NCBI RefSeq assembly: GCF_001613345.1
Contig: NZ_BDCE01000028.1
Coordinates: forward strand, 1-64,000
Reading direction: 5' to 3'
DNA from: Nocardia uniformis NBRC 13702
GTDB lineage: Bacteria > Actinomycetota > Actinomycetes > Mycobacteriales > Mycobacteriaceae
Length of the DNA: 64,000 nucleotides
Part shown: positions 41,963 through 50,942 of the stretch, one piece after another
How positions within the stretch are numbered: position 1 is the first letter of the stretch
Layout: every line of letters starts with the position of its first letter
The notes under the pieces: model-generated
Told to the model about the DNA's origin: nothing
Seen by the model: the letters and a program-made list of their open reading frames with translations, nothing else
Databases searched by the model: none
Made by a program: the position numbers and the translations under genes

Positions 41963-44565
41963 TGGCCCAAGCGTGGAATCTGACTCGAGCGAACGTCACC
42001 GCATGGCAAACCAGCGCGCTGTCGGACCTGGCCGGGGCGATCGAGACGGCAGCCAAGACCTATGACGAGAAGTCGGGTTCGATGTCCACCCATTTCGCCA
42101 ATCTCAATGGCAGCTGGGCGGGCAAGGCATACGACGCCGCCTATAACAGGATCGGCGAGGAGCATCGGGAAAGCCTCAAAGTCGGTGACGAGGTGGACGA
42201 CATCGTCACCGCGCTGCGGGCCGCCGATACCCGGTTGCACAACGAGCGAGAAACCCTGCTCAACAAGGTCGCCGACGCCGAAGATCCAGCTGGCGCGATA
42301 GCGGGTGAGAAAGTCACAGTCAGCGATTCGTGGCTCGTCTCGGCGACGACACCCGACGGCGTGACTGACGAGCAGAAGAAGCAGATCCGCGACGCCTGCA
42401 AACTTCATCAGGATGCGATTGGCACGGCGTTGATGTCGTTGCGGGACGCGGCGTTCGAGGAAGCTCAGAAGGTCACCACCGCTTCCCAGGAGGCGCGTGA
42501 TCGCGGCACTTACTTCGGTGACGGGATCAATTCCGCGTTGCCCGAGGGCGGTCTGGTCCGCGATACCGAGTTGGGTTACGACACCGGCCGTGAAGACGGC
42601 GAAGCAATCGCGGACGGCACTGCCACCGAGGCCCAGATCCAGCGGATCGCCGCGCGTCTCGCCGAAGCCGGCCTGACGCCGGAACAGCTCGCCGCGCTCG
42701 CCAACGGTCAGGAAGTCACCGTCCCGGTGACCGCGATGGCCTATCTCGACGAGTTCTATGCGACTGCCGGGCGCGATGGTCTTCTCTCGTTCTCAGAACA
42801 GTTGAAGAACAACGGGTCTCCGCAGGCGACGCAGCTGCGTGAGGATCTGGCCGATGGGCTCATGATCCTGTCCAACGAGAAGGTCGTCGTTCGCAACTCG
42901 AACGGAACCGGCGCCGTCTCGATGCGCGGCGGATACGATCGACTGCACCCCGAAGTTCAGGAATTGGTCGGTACCCGGCCAGGTCTAGACCTGCCGGACG
43001 GGAACACCCGCGAGGTGCCCGACGACTACCGCAGCGGCGGGTTGTTCGGAAATAACAGTGGCGCGACCGAGGAGTACGACCGCGATCTGAAGCGATTCGC
43101 GAGTCTGATGAACGCCGCTGGGGAAGGCTCGGAGCCTGGGCAGCGGTTCGGTATGGAACTGACACGCCAAGGCGCGCACCAAGCCGTCCTTGCCGACAAG
43201 TGGTCCTCCGGCGGCACCCATGACGGCCCTGCTGAGCAGATGATCCAGGATCTGGTCGGTGCCGGAACCCGCAGCGACGAAGCCAATTACGCGCTCCTCA
43301 CCGGGAACGGGTCCGAGGAACTGTTCGGCAAGGGCACGCCGGGCCAGGAGTATGGCGACGGCTACCACCGCGATGAGTTACTGGTGCCGTTGTTGACGCA
43401 CGGGTGGAGCGATGACGGTGAAAGCCTCTCGGAGATGTTCACCTGGATCAACGAGGACGCGCGGATTACCGACCCGAGCAATCTCGTGCAAGTCGAAGAC
43501 GCCCGCCAAGCCGGTGAAGCCGCCTACGGATTGGCACAGTTGCTGTCGACCACCGAGTCCGGGCTCAATGGTCAGAACCTCTACGAGTCCTGGCTGGATC
43601 TCCCTGGCCACGACGGCCAATCCCTCGGTGAGGTCAATCCCACCGCCACCAAGGCGCTGGCCGCCGCGCTCGCGCCGTACACGCTCGACATGGTCGATGC
43701 CAACGATGATCTGAAGAACACCGTCGGATTCGGTGATCTCGGCGGACCTATCGAAGCCACCCGAGTGTTCAGCATCCTCGACACCGACCCCGACGCCGCA
43801 ACCATCATCAACAGCGCCGCACTCGCCGAGGCCGAACGCATCGACGGCATCTTCGCTGACCGTTACGCCAATGGTGACCAGGATCATCTGCTTGGTACCC
43901 AATCCGGCGACCTGCGCTGGCTCGTCAACGCTGGCATCGAGGCTGAAATCGCCGACCGCCAGCTCAACGCTGCGGATGCCGATACCGCGAAACAACAGAA
44001 GTACGCCGCCGCCTACACCGCTGGGCAGATCCTCCTTGGCGGATTCGGTCCCGAATACGCCGCTGCGGCAGCGGTTACCGAGTTCTTCAAGAACGACATC
44101 ACTTCCGTTGACGGCACCTTTGTCAACCCGTTCAATGAACTCGAAATCACCAGCGATGGAACTGATTACAGCAAGTACAACCCCGGAGAGATCGGCGATG
44201 CCAACAACCGGATGTACGCCATGATGCAAGGACTCGTCAACGGCGGTCACATCGACCCATCAACCGTCCCAGCAGAATTTCGCAATCCAGACGGAACCCT
44301 CAAAACATACGTGGCAGTCATCTCCGCAGATCCTGATCGAACTCCAGTAATCAATGAGGCATTCAAAGCGTTGCCGCAGATCATCAAAGACGGTGGCGTT
44401 ACTGACAAGACCGACTACACGGATGCCGTCACCGAAACAGCTACGATCAACAATCGTGACATTCTTTACCGAGGCAACACCAACAACCAGGTCGCCCTCG
44501 AAGACGTCCTGAAAAATGACAGCACTAACGCTGATCGCAGTAACCAGTGGAGGCGACGCGACTAA
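41962..44565 (+). CDS. Large WXG-type T7SS substrate (867 aa), module 1
   Basis: Residues 1-110 share WNLTRANVTAWQTSALSDLA and a WxG hairpin (GSWAGKAYDAAYNR, about residue 50) with the 500-aa protein at 47394. The remaining 750 residues are unrelated to that protein. They are acidic and helical, with repeated stretches such as LLTHGWSDDGESLSEMF and TATKALAAALAPYTLDMV. No known toxin motif was found; the end (DILYRGNTNNQVALEDVL) is not a recognised domain. A shared N-terminus with variable C-terminus is the mark of polymorphic secreted effectors. The stop overlaps the lipoprotein start (TAATG). Confidence 0.8.
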   Translation: MAQAWNLTRANVTAWQTSALSDLAGAIETAAKTYDEKSGSMSTHFANLNGSWAGKAYDAAYNRIGEEHRESLKVGDEVDDIVTALRAADTRLHNERETLLNKVADAEDPAGAIAGEKVTVSDSWLVSATTPDGVTDEQKKQIRDACKLHQDAIGTALMSLRDAAFEEAQKVTTASQEARDRGTYFGDGINSALPEGGLVRDTELGYDTGREDGEAIADGTATEAQIQRIAARLAEAGLTPEQLAALANGQEVTVPVTAMAYLDEFYATAGRDGLLSFSEQLKNNGSPQATQLREDLADGLMILSNEKVVVRNSNGTGAVSMRGGYDRLHPEVQELVGTRPGLDLPDGNTREVPDDYRSGGLFGNNSGATEEYDRDLKRFASLMNAAGEGSEPGQRFGMELTRQGAHQAVLADKWSSGGTHDGPAEQMIQDLVGAGTRSDEANYALLTGNGSEELFGKGTPGQEYGDGYHRDELLVPLLTHGWSDDGESLSEMFTWINEDARITDPSNLVQVEDARQAGEAAYGLAQLLSTTESGLNGQNLYESWLDLPGHDGQSLGEVNPTATKALAAALAPYTLDMVDANDDLKNTVGFGDLGGPIEATRVFSILDTDPDAATIINSAALAEAERIDGIFADRYANGDQDHLLGTQSGDLRWLVNAGIEAEIADRQLNAADADTAKQQKYAAAYTAGQILLGGFGPEYAAAAAVTEFFKNDITSVDGTFVNPFNELEITSDGTDYSKYNPGEIGDANNRMYAMMQGLVNGGHIDPSTVPAEFRNPDGTLKTYVAVISADPDRTPVINEAFKALPQIIKDGGVTDKTDYTDAVTETATINNRDILYRGNTNNQVALEDVLKNDSTNADRSNQWRRRD

Positions 44566-45347
44566 TGAACCGTAACCGCCTTCGCGCCACTTTGGCCTCG
44601 GCAATCTTGCTGCTCACAGCTGGCTGCACAACGAGCACCTCCAACCCGCCAGACAGCGCCGGCACTCCGGCATATCGCCCACCTGAACAGGTCCGCAATG
44701 CGACCGTCGTCTGGTCTGCTGAATCTGATGTCAACCTGTTCGACTCGCACTCGACTCTCGTCCGCGCTGCCGCCGAGGCACTCGAGGTCGCTGTCCTGGC
44801 AGGACCCGAGAAATCATATCCGGGCTTCGACCAAGCCGTGACCGACCCGACCACACGGGACATCTATTTCAGAAGCGGGAGTCGCGCAACCGCATACGGC
44901 ACCTTGTACAAACACATCTTCGACATCATCCCCACCAACGGAGGATTCACCGCACTCACTTGCACACTCTTCAAGGAATTCGCCTATGAGAGCGAACACG
45001 GCTATAAGATCCCCCAAAGTGGGCGCCGCGGCAATGCTCTATCCATCACGTTCAGTAATATCGCCTCGTCGCACACAGAGATCCCGCGCGCGACGACGAC
45101 ATCCACTCCGGCGTCGACGACCCCGTCACCGCGTACCTCCGGCCCAGCTGAGTGGGAGGCACCGGAGGACAACCTGTTCGAGGGTTGGACCATCGAACCC
45201 GGCTCTGCCGACGATTACCGCAGCGAGCGCTGCGCCCCTTGGATCGCGACCCTCGAACCGAACGCCCCAGCCGAAACCGAAACCGTCACCACTGATTCCC
45301 CGCCCCAGGCCCTGCCCGCATACCCCGGCTGGCCCAAACTGCACTAA
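44565..45347 (+). CDS. Lipoprotein paralog 1 of the T7SS region
   Basis: The 260-aa product has a lipoprotein signal peptide with lipobox LTAGC at about residue 20, then a Thr/Ser/Pro-rich linker. A conserved domain follows (YRPPEQVRNATVVWSAE and YPGFDQAVTDPTTRDIYF), then a Pro/Thr-rich stretch and the ending LPAYPGWPKLH. It is closely related to the protein at 45748. ATG 44565 overlaps the stop of the WXG-type effector, so a membrane-anchored partner or immunity role is possible by position. Family not known to me. Confidence 0.82.
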   Translation: MNRNRLRATLASAILLLTAGCTTSTSNPPDSAGTPAYRPPEQVRNATVVWSAESDVNLFDSHSTLVRAAAEALEVAVLAGPEKSYPGFDQAVTDPTTRDIYFRSGSRATAYGTLYKHIFDIIPTNGGFTALTCTLFKEFAYESEHGYKIPQSGRRGNALSITFSNIASSHTEIPRATTTSTPASTTPSPRTSGPAEWEAPEDNLFEGWTIEPGSADDYRSERCAPWIATLEPNAPAETETVTTDSPPQALPAYPGWPKLH

Positions 45348-45747
45348 CCACCTTCCGGCTACACGGTGAGCTCTGGGGTGATGTTATGAAGGTTGCCGAG
45401 CGAATAGCATCACCGGTTCGGCTGCGGTGGATTCCGCACGACTCGAAACGTACCGCGGCACCACCTACAAGGGAGCGCATTACCGAGACGCGACCGGTTC
45501 CCGCGAGATCCCCGGAGTTGCCCGATATATGCACACCTGGGAGCGCGGCGACCACACCTCGGGCGCAGTGATATTCACTGACACGCTTGCCGTTTCGGTG
45601 AATTTCAGACCGGCCCCGACGACCAAGCCGCCCCAATGCCCGCACCAACCGACGATGAGTGGAAGGTAGCGGCAAAACAGCTCATCACCAGACTGCCGTC
45701 ATAGCGACATCACAAAGTCCAACATCACTGAGGAGGTACCGCGGCCA
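45348..45747. other. Spacer with a possible gene remnant between the two lipoprotein genes
   Basis: An 80-codon frame on the plus strand from GTG 45427 to 45669 reads ETYRGTTYKGAHYRDATG and then YMHTWERGDHTSG. It looks more protein-like than other frames, but it has no ribosome binding site and no upstream partner, and could be the displaced C-terminal end of a lost effector. The rest is non-coding. GAGGAGG before 45748 is the next ribosome binding site. Confidence 0.35.
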
Positions 45748-46533
45748 ATGAACCGTACCTGTCTCCGCACCGCATGGGCCTCGGCGATCCTGTTACTCAC
45801 GGCCGCTTGCACCACAAGCCCGTCCGCTCCCCCAGCAGACACCGGCACACCGGCCTATCGCCCGCCCGAAGAGGTTCGCAACGCTACTGTCATTTGGTCC
45901 GCCGAACCAGGCGTCGATCTGTTCGATTCGAATTCGACTCTCGTCCGCGCCGCCGCTGAAGCGCTCGAGGTCGCCATACTCGCCGGACCGGAAGACTCCT
46001 ATCCAGGATTCAACGACGCCGTGACTGACCCGACCACTAGAGACCTTTACTTCCGAAGGTCGACCCGCGACACGACTGCGTACGGCACGCTTTACAAGCA
46101 CATCCTTGATGTCACACCAACCAGCACCGGATTCACCGCGCGGACCTGCGAGCTGTTCAAAGCCTTCGCTTACCAGCGCGACGGCATATACAACACCTCC
46201 CGCACCGGTCGCCTCGGGAACTCAAAAACCATCACCTTCATCAGTAACACCCCGTTGCAATCTGAGGCCCCCTCGGGAACGACACCGGCCACTACGCCAG
46301 TAGCCACGCCCACACCGCGCACGTCAGGTCCAGCGGAATGGCAGGCACCCGAAGACAACCTATTCCAAAGCTGGACGATCGACCTCGCTGCGCCTGATGA
46401 CTATCGCAGCGAACGTTGCGCACCTTGGGTGGCGACCCTAGATCCGGACGCCCCGGCTGAGGGTGAAACCGTCACCACCGACAATCCGCCCCAGACCTTG
46501 CCCGCTTACCCCGGCTGGCCCAAACTGCACTAG
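45748..46533 (+). CDS. Lipoprotein paralog 2 of the T7SS region
   Basis: The 261-aa protein parallels the one at 44565 throughout. It has a signal peptide with lipobox LTAAC, YRPPEEVRNATVIWSAEPG, YPGFNDAVTDPTTRDLYF, a Pro/Thr linker and the ending LPAYPGWPKLH. A strong GAGGAGG ribosome binding site precedes ATG 45748. Unlike paralog 1 it has no WXG gene directly before it, which suggests that its own effector was lost or replaced. Confidence 0.82.
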   Translation: MNRTCLRTAWASAILLLTAACTTSPSAPPADTGTPAYRPPEEVRNATVIWSAEPGVDLFDSNSTLVRAAAEALEVAILAGPEDSYPGFNDAVTDPTTRDLYFRRSTRDTTAYGTLYKHILDVTPTSTGFTARTCELFKAFAYQRDGIYNTSRTGRLGNSKTITFISNTPLQSEAPSGTTPATTPVATPTPRTSGPAEWQAPEDNLFQSWTIDLAAPDDYRSERCAPWVATLDPDAPAEGETVTTDNPPQTLPAYPGWPKLH

Positions 46534-47079
46534 CTACCCTTCCAGCTGCGCGTGAAAGTCGGTGAGCAGCAGTTGGGTGGCGGGTCGCATCAGGTCGTCA
46601 AGCCTGGCCCTGACAGTGACGCGAGGATTCAAGATTCTCGAATCCGACTCCGGCTCAGCGGTCGAACTGCCCCGCCCGGATGCCGTCCACGAACGCATCC
46701 CACATAGGACCGTCGAACATCAACGCCGGGCCATGTGTCGACAAACTGATGGAAATCCAGCCTGACCTTCTGCCATATTCCTGGCGCAGCCCTACTCACG
46801 ATCCGTGCCCATCGGATAGCGCCGGTGGCGTTCGGGCGGCTATCGAGGCACGGACGAAGGCGTAGGTGGCGGTGTCAAGGGCGCATTCCAGCGGGGACCA
46901 GGAAGCCTTCATCCTGAGTGGGCGGTGATCGAGGTCCCTTCGACAGCGTACGGCCGACATCCTCGGAACTGGGCTTCACAGACCGCCCGCAACTCGTCTA
47001 CCCGCAAGCCGCGTCGGCAGGATGGCAACGTCGCAGGTTATTGTCCTAACGAACTCCACTCGTTTGCTAGGGGATCTCT
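46534..47079. other. Gene-debris region between the two T7SS modules
   Basis: No intact gene. The minus strand holds a DUF397 3' end (46655-46765). A 37-codon minus-strand frame near 46799-46912 (MKASWSPLECALDTATY) has no known family. The stretch suggests insertion and deletion between the two modules. Confidence 0.5.
46655..46765 (-). pseudogene. DUF397 3' fragment
   Basis: On the minus strand this reads THGPALMFDGPMWDAFVDGI followed by RAGQFDR and a stop, which is the C-terminal half of a DUF397 protein. Upstream, an in-frame TGA near 46796 stops the frame and the N-terminal half (WFKSSRS-type) is absent. No XRE gene is next to it. It differs in sequence from the intact DUF397 at 39938. 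Confidence 0.7.
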
Positions 47080-47397
47080 GTGGCGCTCCTACAAGTAGAT
47101 ATAGACCGGCTGAATGCGTTATCGACCACCGCCGACGACGTGGCAAAACAGGTCGATGATATCGATGTCCGCACGGCTGCCAAGCAGGTCGCTGGCGCAT
47201 TGCCAGGCACGCCGATCGATTCCGCATGCGCGCTGGCCACCGAGTATGTCGAAGGTGCGTGGCTGCGGGTTTCCTGGCGAGTCGGCCAGGTCTCGTCCGC
47301 CATCCGCCAGACGGCCGCGGATTTGACTGCCACCGATACGAGCTTCGCCGCCCGACTCGATGAGTTCGACTTTCAAACCCCACCGGGGCCGCGGTGA
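47080..47397 (+). CDS. EspC-like type VII secretion protein, module 2
   Basis: The 105-aa protein is a diverged relative of the one at 41639. It shares VDIDRLNALSTTADDV, GALPGTPIDSACALATEYVE and a DEFDF end that matches AGFDF. GTG 47080 follows an AGGGGAT ribosome binding site. The last 4 nt overlap the start of the 500-aa WXG-type gene (GTGA). No YxxxE motif is clear. Confidence 0.78.
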   Translation: MALLQVDIDRLNALSTTADDVAKQVDDIDVRTAAKQVAGALPGTPIDSACALATEYVEGAWLRVSWRVGQVSSAIRQTAADLTATDTSFAARLDEFDFQTPPGPR

Positions 47398-48896
47398 GCG
47401 GCTGGAATCTCACCCGAGCCCACGTCACGGCCTGGAGAACCAGCCAGCTCGCCAGCCTGGCAACCACACTGACCACCGGGAACAGCACCTTCTCACACCA
47501 GGTCGACCGATTGCCGAAACACCTCGCTGACGTCGGCACCGCCTGGGTCGGGCGCGCCCATGACGCCGCCTATGACCGCGTCATCGAAGACCACCGGCAG
47601 GCACGCAAGATCTGGGAAGAGACCAACGACCTGGTGACCGTTCTCGGCGAAGCGGCCGACCGCCTGTATTGGGAGCGCGACAACCTGCTGCGGAAGGTCG
47701 CTGATGCCGAAGCCCCGGACGCCGCGGGTGCGGGTACGGCCATGAAGGTCGAGGACAACTGGTCGATCACATTTACCATCGCCGATACCGTCCCGGCCGA
47801 CCAGCACGCCGATCTGCGCCGCGCCGCCCAGGACCACCAGAACCTGATCGCCAAGGCCCTCACGGAACTGCGCAATGCCGCTCATCAGGTCGACCGACTC
47901 ATTCGTGAAGCGGCATGGCAAATCCGCTGGGCCGGAAATCATTTCGGCGATGGGATCGACGCCCCCACCATCAATGGCACCGCGGACCCCGGCGATGCCG
48001 TCTATCAGCGTCAGCCCGATCTGGGTCCCGACGGATACAGCGAGGAACGAACCCAGGCGGCTGCGGTCGCGTTCAAAGAGCTGTTCGGCCGACCACCGAC
48101 AACGCCAACCGACTGGCAAACGGCACACGTCCTGAATCCACACAGCTACACGCCGAAATTTCAGGGCGTGGCCCCGGCGATCCAGGTGGTCAAGATCGAG
48201 CCCGTGCGTGGACAGGGCGTTGTGCGGGCCGCGCAGTACATCGAGCAGCGGGACGTCACCAGTTGGCCCCCACCGCGGAGAGACCTGGGTGACAATCGCA
48301 CAGCCGACCCACAGTTCGATCCCGAGCACGCCAAAGTCACCACCTACATCGACTACGAGAACGGGATTGTCGTCATGCGGCAGAACCCGTCCGTTCGGCA
48401 GAACGCCGACGGCAGCGCGGGAGAGGTGCAGGTTTCCGCTCCCGTCGGCGAGGTCTGGCAGACCGACAGTGGTTCGGTGCGGATCAAGTACGACGCCGGA
48501 AATCCATTCGCGCCGGACTGGACCGCGGATCCGCCACTCGATACCAAGTTCGATGACCATCCGGTCACCGTCAATGGGGATCTGGTTTTCATTCCGAGCG
48601 AGAGCGGCGTCGAGGTGCACGGCGTACGTACGGACTACCCCTCGCTGGAGGTGTATCAAGATGACCCGCAAGGCAACACCCGGACAGTCGTGACCGATCC
48701 CGCGGTAACCGGACGCTCCTGGGGACCGAGTGTGAACCTGCCTCTCCACCACGAGATCGGGCTCGGAGAACTGGCATTTCGCCCCTTCCACGAATGGAAC
48801 AACACCTACGACGTGCCCGGACCGGCGAAGCAGTCGACACCATTCGGACCGACAGCGAATCCTCCACGCGTTCCACTCCCGGAAGGAACGATCTGA
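47394..48896 (+). CDS. WXG-type T7SS substrate (500 aa), module 2
   Basis: Its first 110 residues repeat the effector head (WNLTRAHVTAWRTSQLASLA and the WxG hairpin TAWVGRAHDAAYDR). The other part is distinct from the 867-aa protein. It is beta-rich, with YIDYENGIVVMRQNPSV, GEVWQTDSGSVRIKYD and SWGPSVNLPLHHEIG. No toxin motif is recognised. A small membrane protein gene follows with a TGATG overlap, so the cargo and membrane protein are co-translated. Confidence 0.78.
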   Translation: MSGWNLTRAHVTAWRTSQLASLATTLTTGNSTFSHQVDRLPKHLADVGTAWVGRAHDAAYDRVIEDHRQARKIWEETNDLVTVLGEAADRLYWERDNLLRKVADAEAPDAAGAGTAMKVEDNWSITFTIADTVPADQHADLRRAAQDHQNLIAKALTELRNAAHQVDRLIREAAWQIRWAGNHFGDGIDAPTINGTADPGDAVYQRQPDLGPDGYSEERTQAAAVAFKELFGRPPTTPTDWQTAHVLNPHSYTPKFQGVAPAIQVVKIEPVRGQGVVRAAQYIEQRDVTSWPPPRRDLGDNRTADPQFDPEHAKVTTYIDYENGIVVMRQNPSVRQNADGSAGEVQVSAPVGEVWQTDSGSVRIKYDAGNPFAPDWTADPPLDTKFDDHPVTVNGDLVFIPSESGVEVHGVRTDYPSLEVYQDDPQGNTRTVVTDPAVTGRSWGPSVNLPLHHEIGLGELAFRPFHEWNNTYDVPGPAKQSTPFGPTANPPRVPLPEGTI

Positions 48897-49198
48897 TGCC
48901 GCAAGGAAAATGGGGCTCGTCGTATTGGATTGCCGCGACGGCCAGCGTGTCCGCTGCCTGCGTTGTCGAACTCGCCGTTCTCGCAGTCATTTTGAGGTTT
49001 CGCGATCCTGATTACCTTCGACTGCCCGCCGTCGCATTCCTGATACCGGTCGGGATCGGGCTCGCAATCGCGGCGGTGCTGAGAGGTTCGGCGTCGAGTG
49101 CTGCTCGCGGGGCGTCACGCGGCGTGGTGGTCGCCTCCGCGATAGTGGCGACGGCTGGACTATTGGCGGGACTGCTGTACCGGGGAGGGTGGGTCTGA
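48896..49198 (+). CDS. Small membrane protein, module 2 (100 aa)
   Basis: Three hydrophobic segments are visible: ATASVSAACVVELAVLAVIL, LPAVAFLIPVGIGLAIAAVL and GVVVASAIVATAGLLAGLL. ATG 48896 overlaps the WXG-type gene, and its TGA overlaps the next membrane protein gene. By position it could protect the membrane against, or assist export of, the 500-aa protein; nothing in the sequence proves this. Confidence 0.65.
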   Translation: MPQGKWGSSYWIAATASVSAACVVELAVLAVILRFRDPDYLRLPAVAFLIPVGIGLAIAAVLRGSASSAARGASRGVVVASAIVATAGLLAGLLYRGGWV

Positions 49199-49485
49199 TG
49201 GCCGAGTCGGCTGAGCTCCCTGGGCCCTCGAATCTGGACAGGATATGGGTCGGCAGCCCATCGTTCACTGCCGCCGGCACGGTTCTGTTCCTGAATATCG
49301 TTCCGGTAGTGGTGATTCCGTACCTGTGGGTGCTCTACCTCATTGTCCTGCCAGTTGAGGTCGTGACCGCTGTCCTGCTTGTGCCTCGTGCTGGAGCCGC
49401 CCGTCAGGTGGGAGTCGGCATGCTCATCGGCGTCTTGACCTCTGTCGTGTCGATCGGGATCGGCCTTGCGGCGTTCAACGTGTGA
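49198..49485 (+). CDS. Small membrane protein, module 2 (95 aa)
   Basis: Two to three hydrophobic segments (AAGTVLFLNIVPVVVIPYLW, LYLIVLPVEVVTAVLLV, MLIGVLTSVVSIGIGLAAF). ATG 49198 overlaps the preceding stop. Last gene of the operon begun at 47080. Family unknown. Confidence 0.65.
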   Translation: MAESAELPGPSNLDRIWVGSPSFTAAGTVLFLNIVPVVVIPYLWVLYLIVLPVEVVTAVLLVPRAGAARQVGVGMLIGVLTSVVSIGIGLAAFNV

Positions 49486-49561
49486 TCGGGATACTCGTCC
49501 GGATCGCCCTGTCTGAGTTGGGATTCAGCCTAGTTCTCGGTCACACCGGCAATCCAGCGGG

Positions 49562-50143
49562 CTATCGAGGTACGGGGGACGGCGGCGCGGAAGTCGGTGT
49601 CAGCAGTGTATTCCAGCCGGGACCTGGAACGCGGCAACCCGAGTGCGCTGTAATCGACGCCGCCACCTGAGAGCCGATACCGATCACGGTGCCGTCCTCC
49701 GCGTAGAAGCGGACGTCATGATTACCTGGCTTGTCCTGAAACACCTGCATCTCTGTGGCACCGAATCGCGCCGCGACGATTCGGGTCGCTTCGACAGCCT
49801 GCGGCCAAACGTCGTCGGAGATGGGACTGGGCGAGTAGTAGTGCGGAAGCAACGCTCGCAAGCCGTCGGTCTTATCGAAAGGCTTCGAACATCCGACAGC
49901 GCCGAGTTCACGGTTCCACTGCCACTGCACTGTGGGATCGAGAGTCGTGACCGCCGTGCCGATTTCGACCATCCCCTGTTCGAGTGCGTTGACCTCGTCT
50001 TCAAGTGCTGGTCTGATTTTCAGCGTCTCGGCCCCTATCGTGGTGTCGGTGGGGGAATTCTTCTCGTAAGGGTCAGCGCAGGCGGTAATGCAGAAGGTGC
50101 TTACCACAAGCCCAGTGAGCAGCTTCAATCCTCGTGAAATCAT
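49562..50143 (-). CDS. LppA-like lipoprotein
   Basis: The 193-aa product has a lipoprotein signal peptide (LLTGLVVSTFCITAC, Cys at about residue 22). The domain resembles mycobacterial LppA: LDPTVQWQWNRELGAVGCSK and a C-terminal GSQVAASITAHSGCRVPGPG. The two late cysteines probably form a disulfide. ATG 50143 is the natural start before the signal peptide, although no good ribosome binding site is seen. Convergent with the T7SS membrane protein gene. A fragment of a second copy lies at 50369. Confidence 0.8.
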   Translation of the reverse strand: MISRGLKLLTGLVVSTFCITACADPYEKNSPTDTTIGAETLKIRPALEDEVNALEQGMVEIGTAVTTLDPTVQWQWNRELGAVGCSKPFDKTDGLRALLPHYYSPSPISDDVWPQAVEATRIVAARFGATEMQVFQDKPGNHDVRFYAEDGTVIGIGSQVAASITAHSGCRVPGPGWNTLLTPTSAPPSPVPR

Positions 50144-50368
50144 TTGGTATACACCACATTTCCTGGGGCCAGCCACGGTGGCGGCGAGGTTGTAGCCGGG
50201 TATGCGTGGGTCTTCCCGCCGGGACGAGGTACGCGCTGCACCCGTGGGCTCCGTCGAGATACCGTCCGGTTCCGTCTCGAGTCGGCCCAACATCAGTATC
50301 GAGATGACTGAATCTGGGTTCGTCGCCGGACTCGGACCGAAACCACCGCAGTTTCGTGCGGTCGGGAG

Positions 50369-50497
50369 CTATCGAGGTGCGGGTGAAGGTGGCTTGGTCG
50401 TCGACGTCAGCAGTGCCTTCCAGCCAGGCCCGGGGATATGGCAGCCCGTGCGGGCCGTGATTGTCGCCGCCACCTGACTACCTATGCCGATCGATCT
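50369..50497 (-). pseudogene. 3' fragment of a second lppA-like gene
   Basis: The minus strand encodes IGIGSQVAATITARTGCHIP followed by GPGWKALLTSTTKPPSPAPR and TAG. It matches the last 39 residues of the intact lipoprotein with about a dozen substitutions. Upstream of the IGIG codons the sequence switches abruptly to the rhuM-like gene, so the first 150 codons are deleted. Confidence 0.85.
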
Positions 50498-50801
50498 CGC
50501 GCTCGACCTCGCGCTCACCTTCCGACCGAACTATTCGGAATTTCCGAATAGTTGCCTCCGTCACACACTCCCCGTCGGCATAAATGGTCTTGATGTGCTC
50601 GTTTATGGTCGGCACACTCTTGTCGAACAGATCCGACATCTCACGCTGCGTCAGCCACACCGTGCCATCGACCGTGCGGAGCTGCACTTCAGTGCGGCCG
50701 TCCTCCGTGTTGTAGACGACGAACTCTCCTGGGACGACGACCGCGGCACGGGCATCGAGGTTCTCCGCAGCGTCGGCATCAGCGTCGAAGGTTTCTTCCA
50801 T
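50478..50801 (-). CDS. Truncated RhuM-family protein
   Basis: The 107-aa product begins with an acidic leader and then matches the start of RhuM-family proteins: VVYNTEDGRTEVQLRTVDG, VWLTQREMSDLFDKSVPTIN and HIKTIYADGECVTEATIRKF. Full members are over 300 aa, and this one stops after EVEREIDRHR. The end coincides with the lppA fragment, so it is a 5' remnant. A GGAG-type site precedes ATG 50801. The N-terminal piece resembles a helix-turn-helix and might still be made; I consider it a decayed gene. Confidence 0.75.
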   Translation of the reverse strand: MEETFDADADAAENLDARAAVVVPGEFVVYNTEDGRTEVQLRTVDGTVWLTQREMSDLFDKSVPTINEHIKTIYADGECVTEATIRKFRIVRSEGEREVEREIDRHR

Positions 50802-50942
50802 CCTGATTTTTCTCCTGCTTCCGGGTACGGCAGATACACCGAGCGCTGCCAACAGGCAATCGTGGCCGCCTGGGATCATTGCGCCGGCAGCCTGGCGCCC
50901 CTCCGTAGTAGCGCCGATGTCGACCCTGACGGGTGGCACCCT

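Noticed and set aside
46799..46912. 37-codon minus-strand frame MKASWSPLECALDTATY
   Set aside because: No ribosome binding site and no known family. I first compared the nearby GCTATCGAGG motif with the lppA 3' ends, but the peptide is different, so it is not a third lppA fragment.
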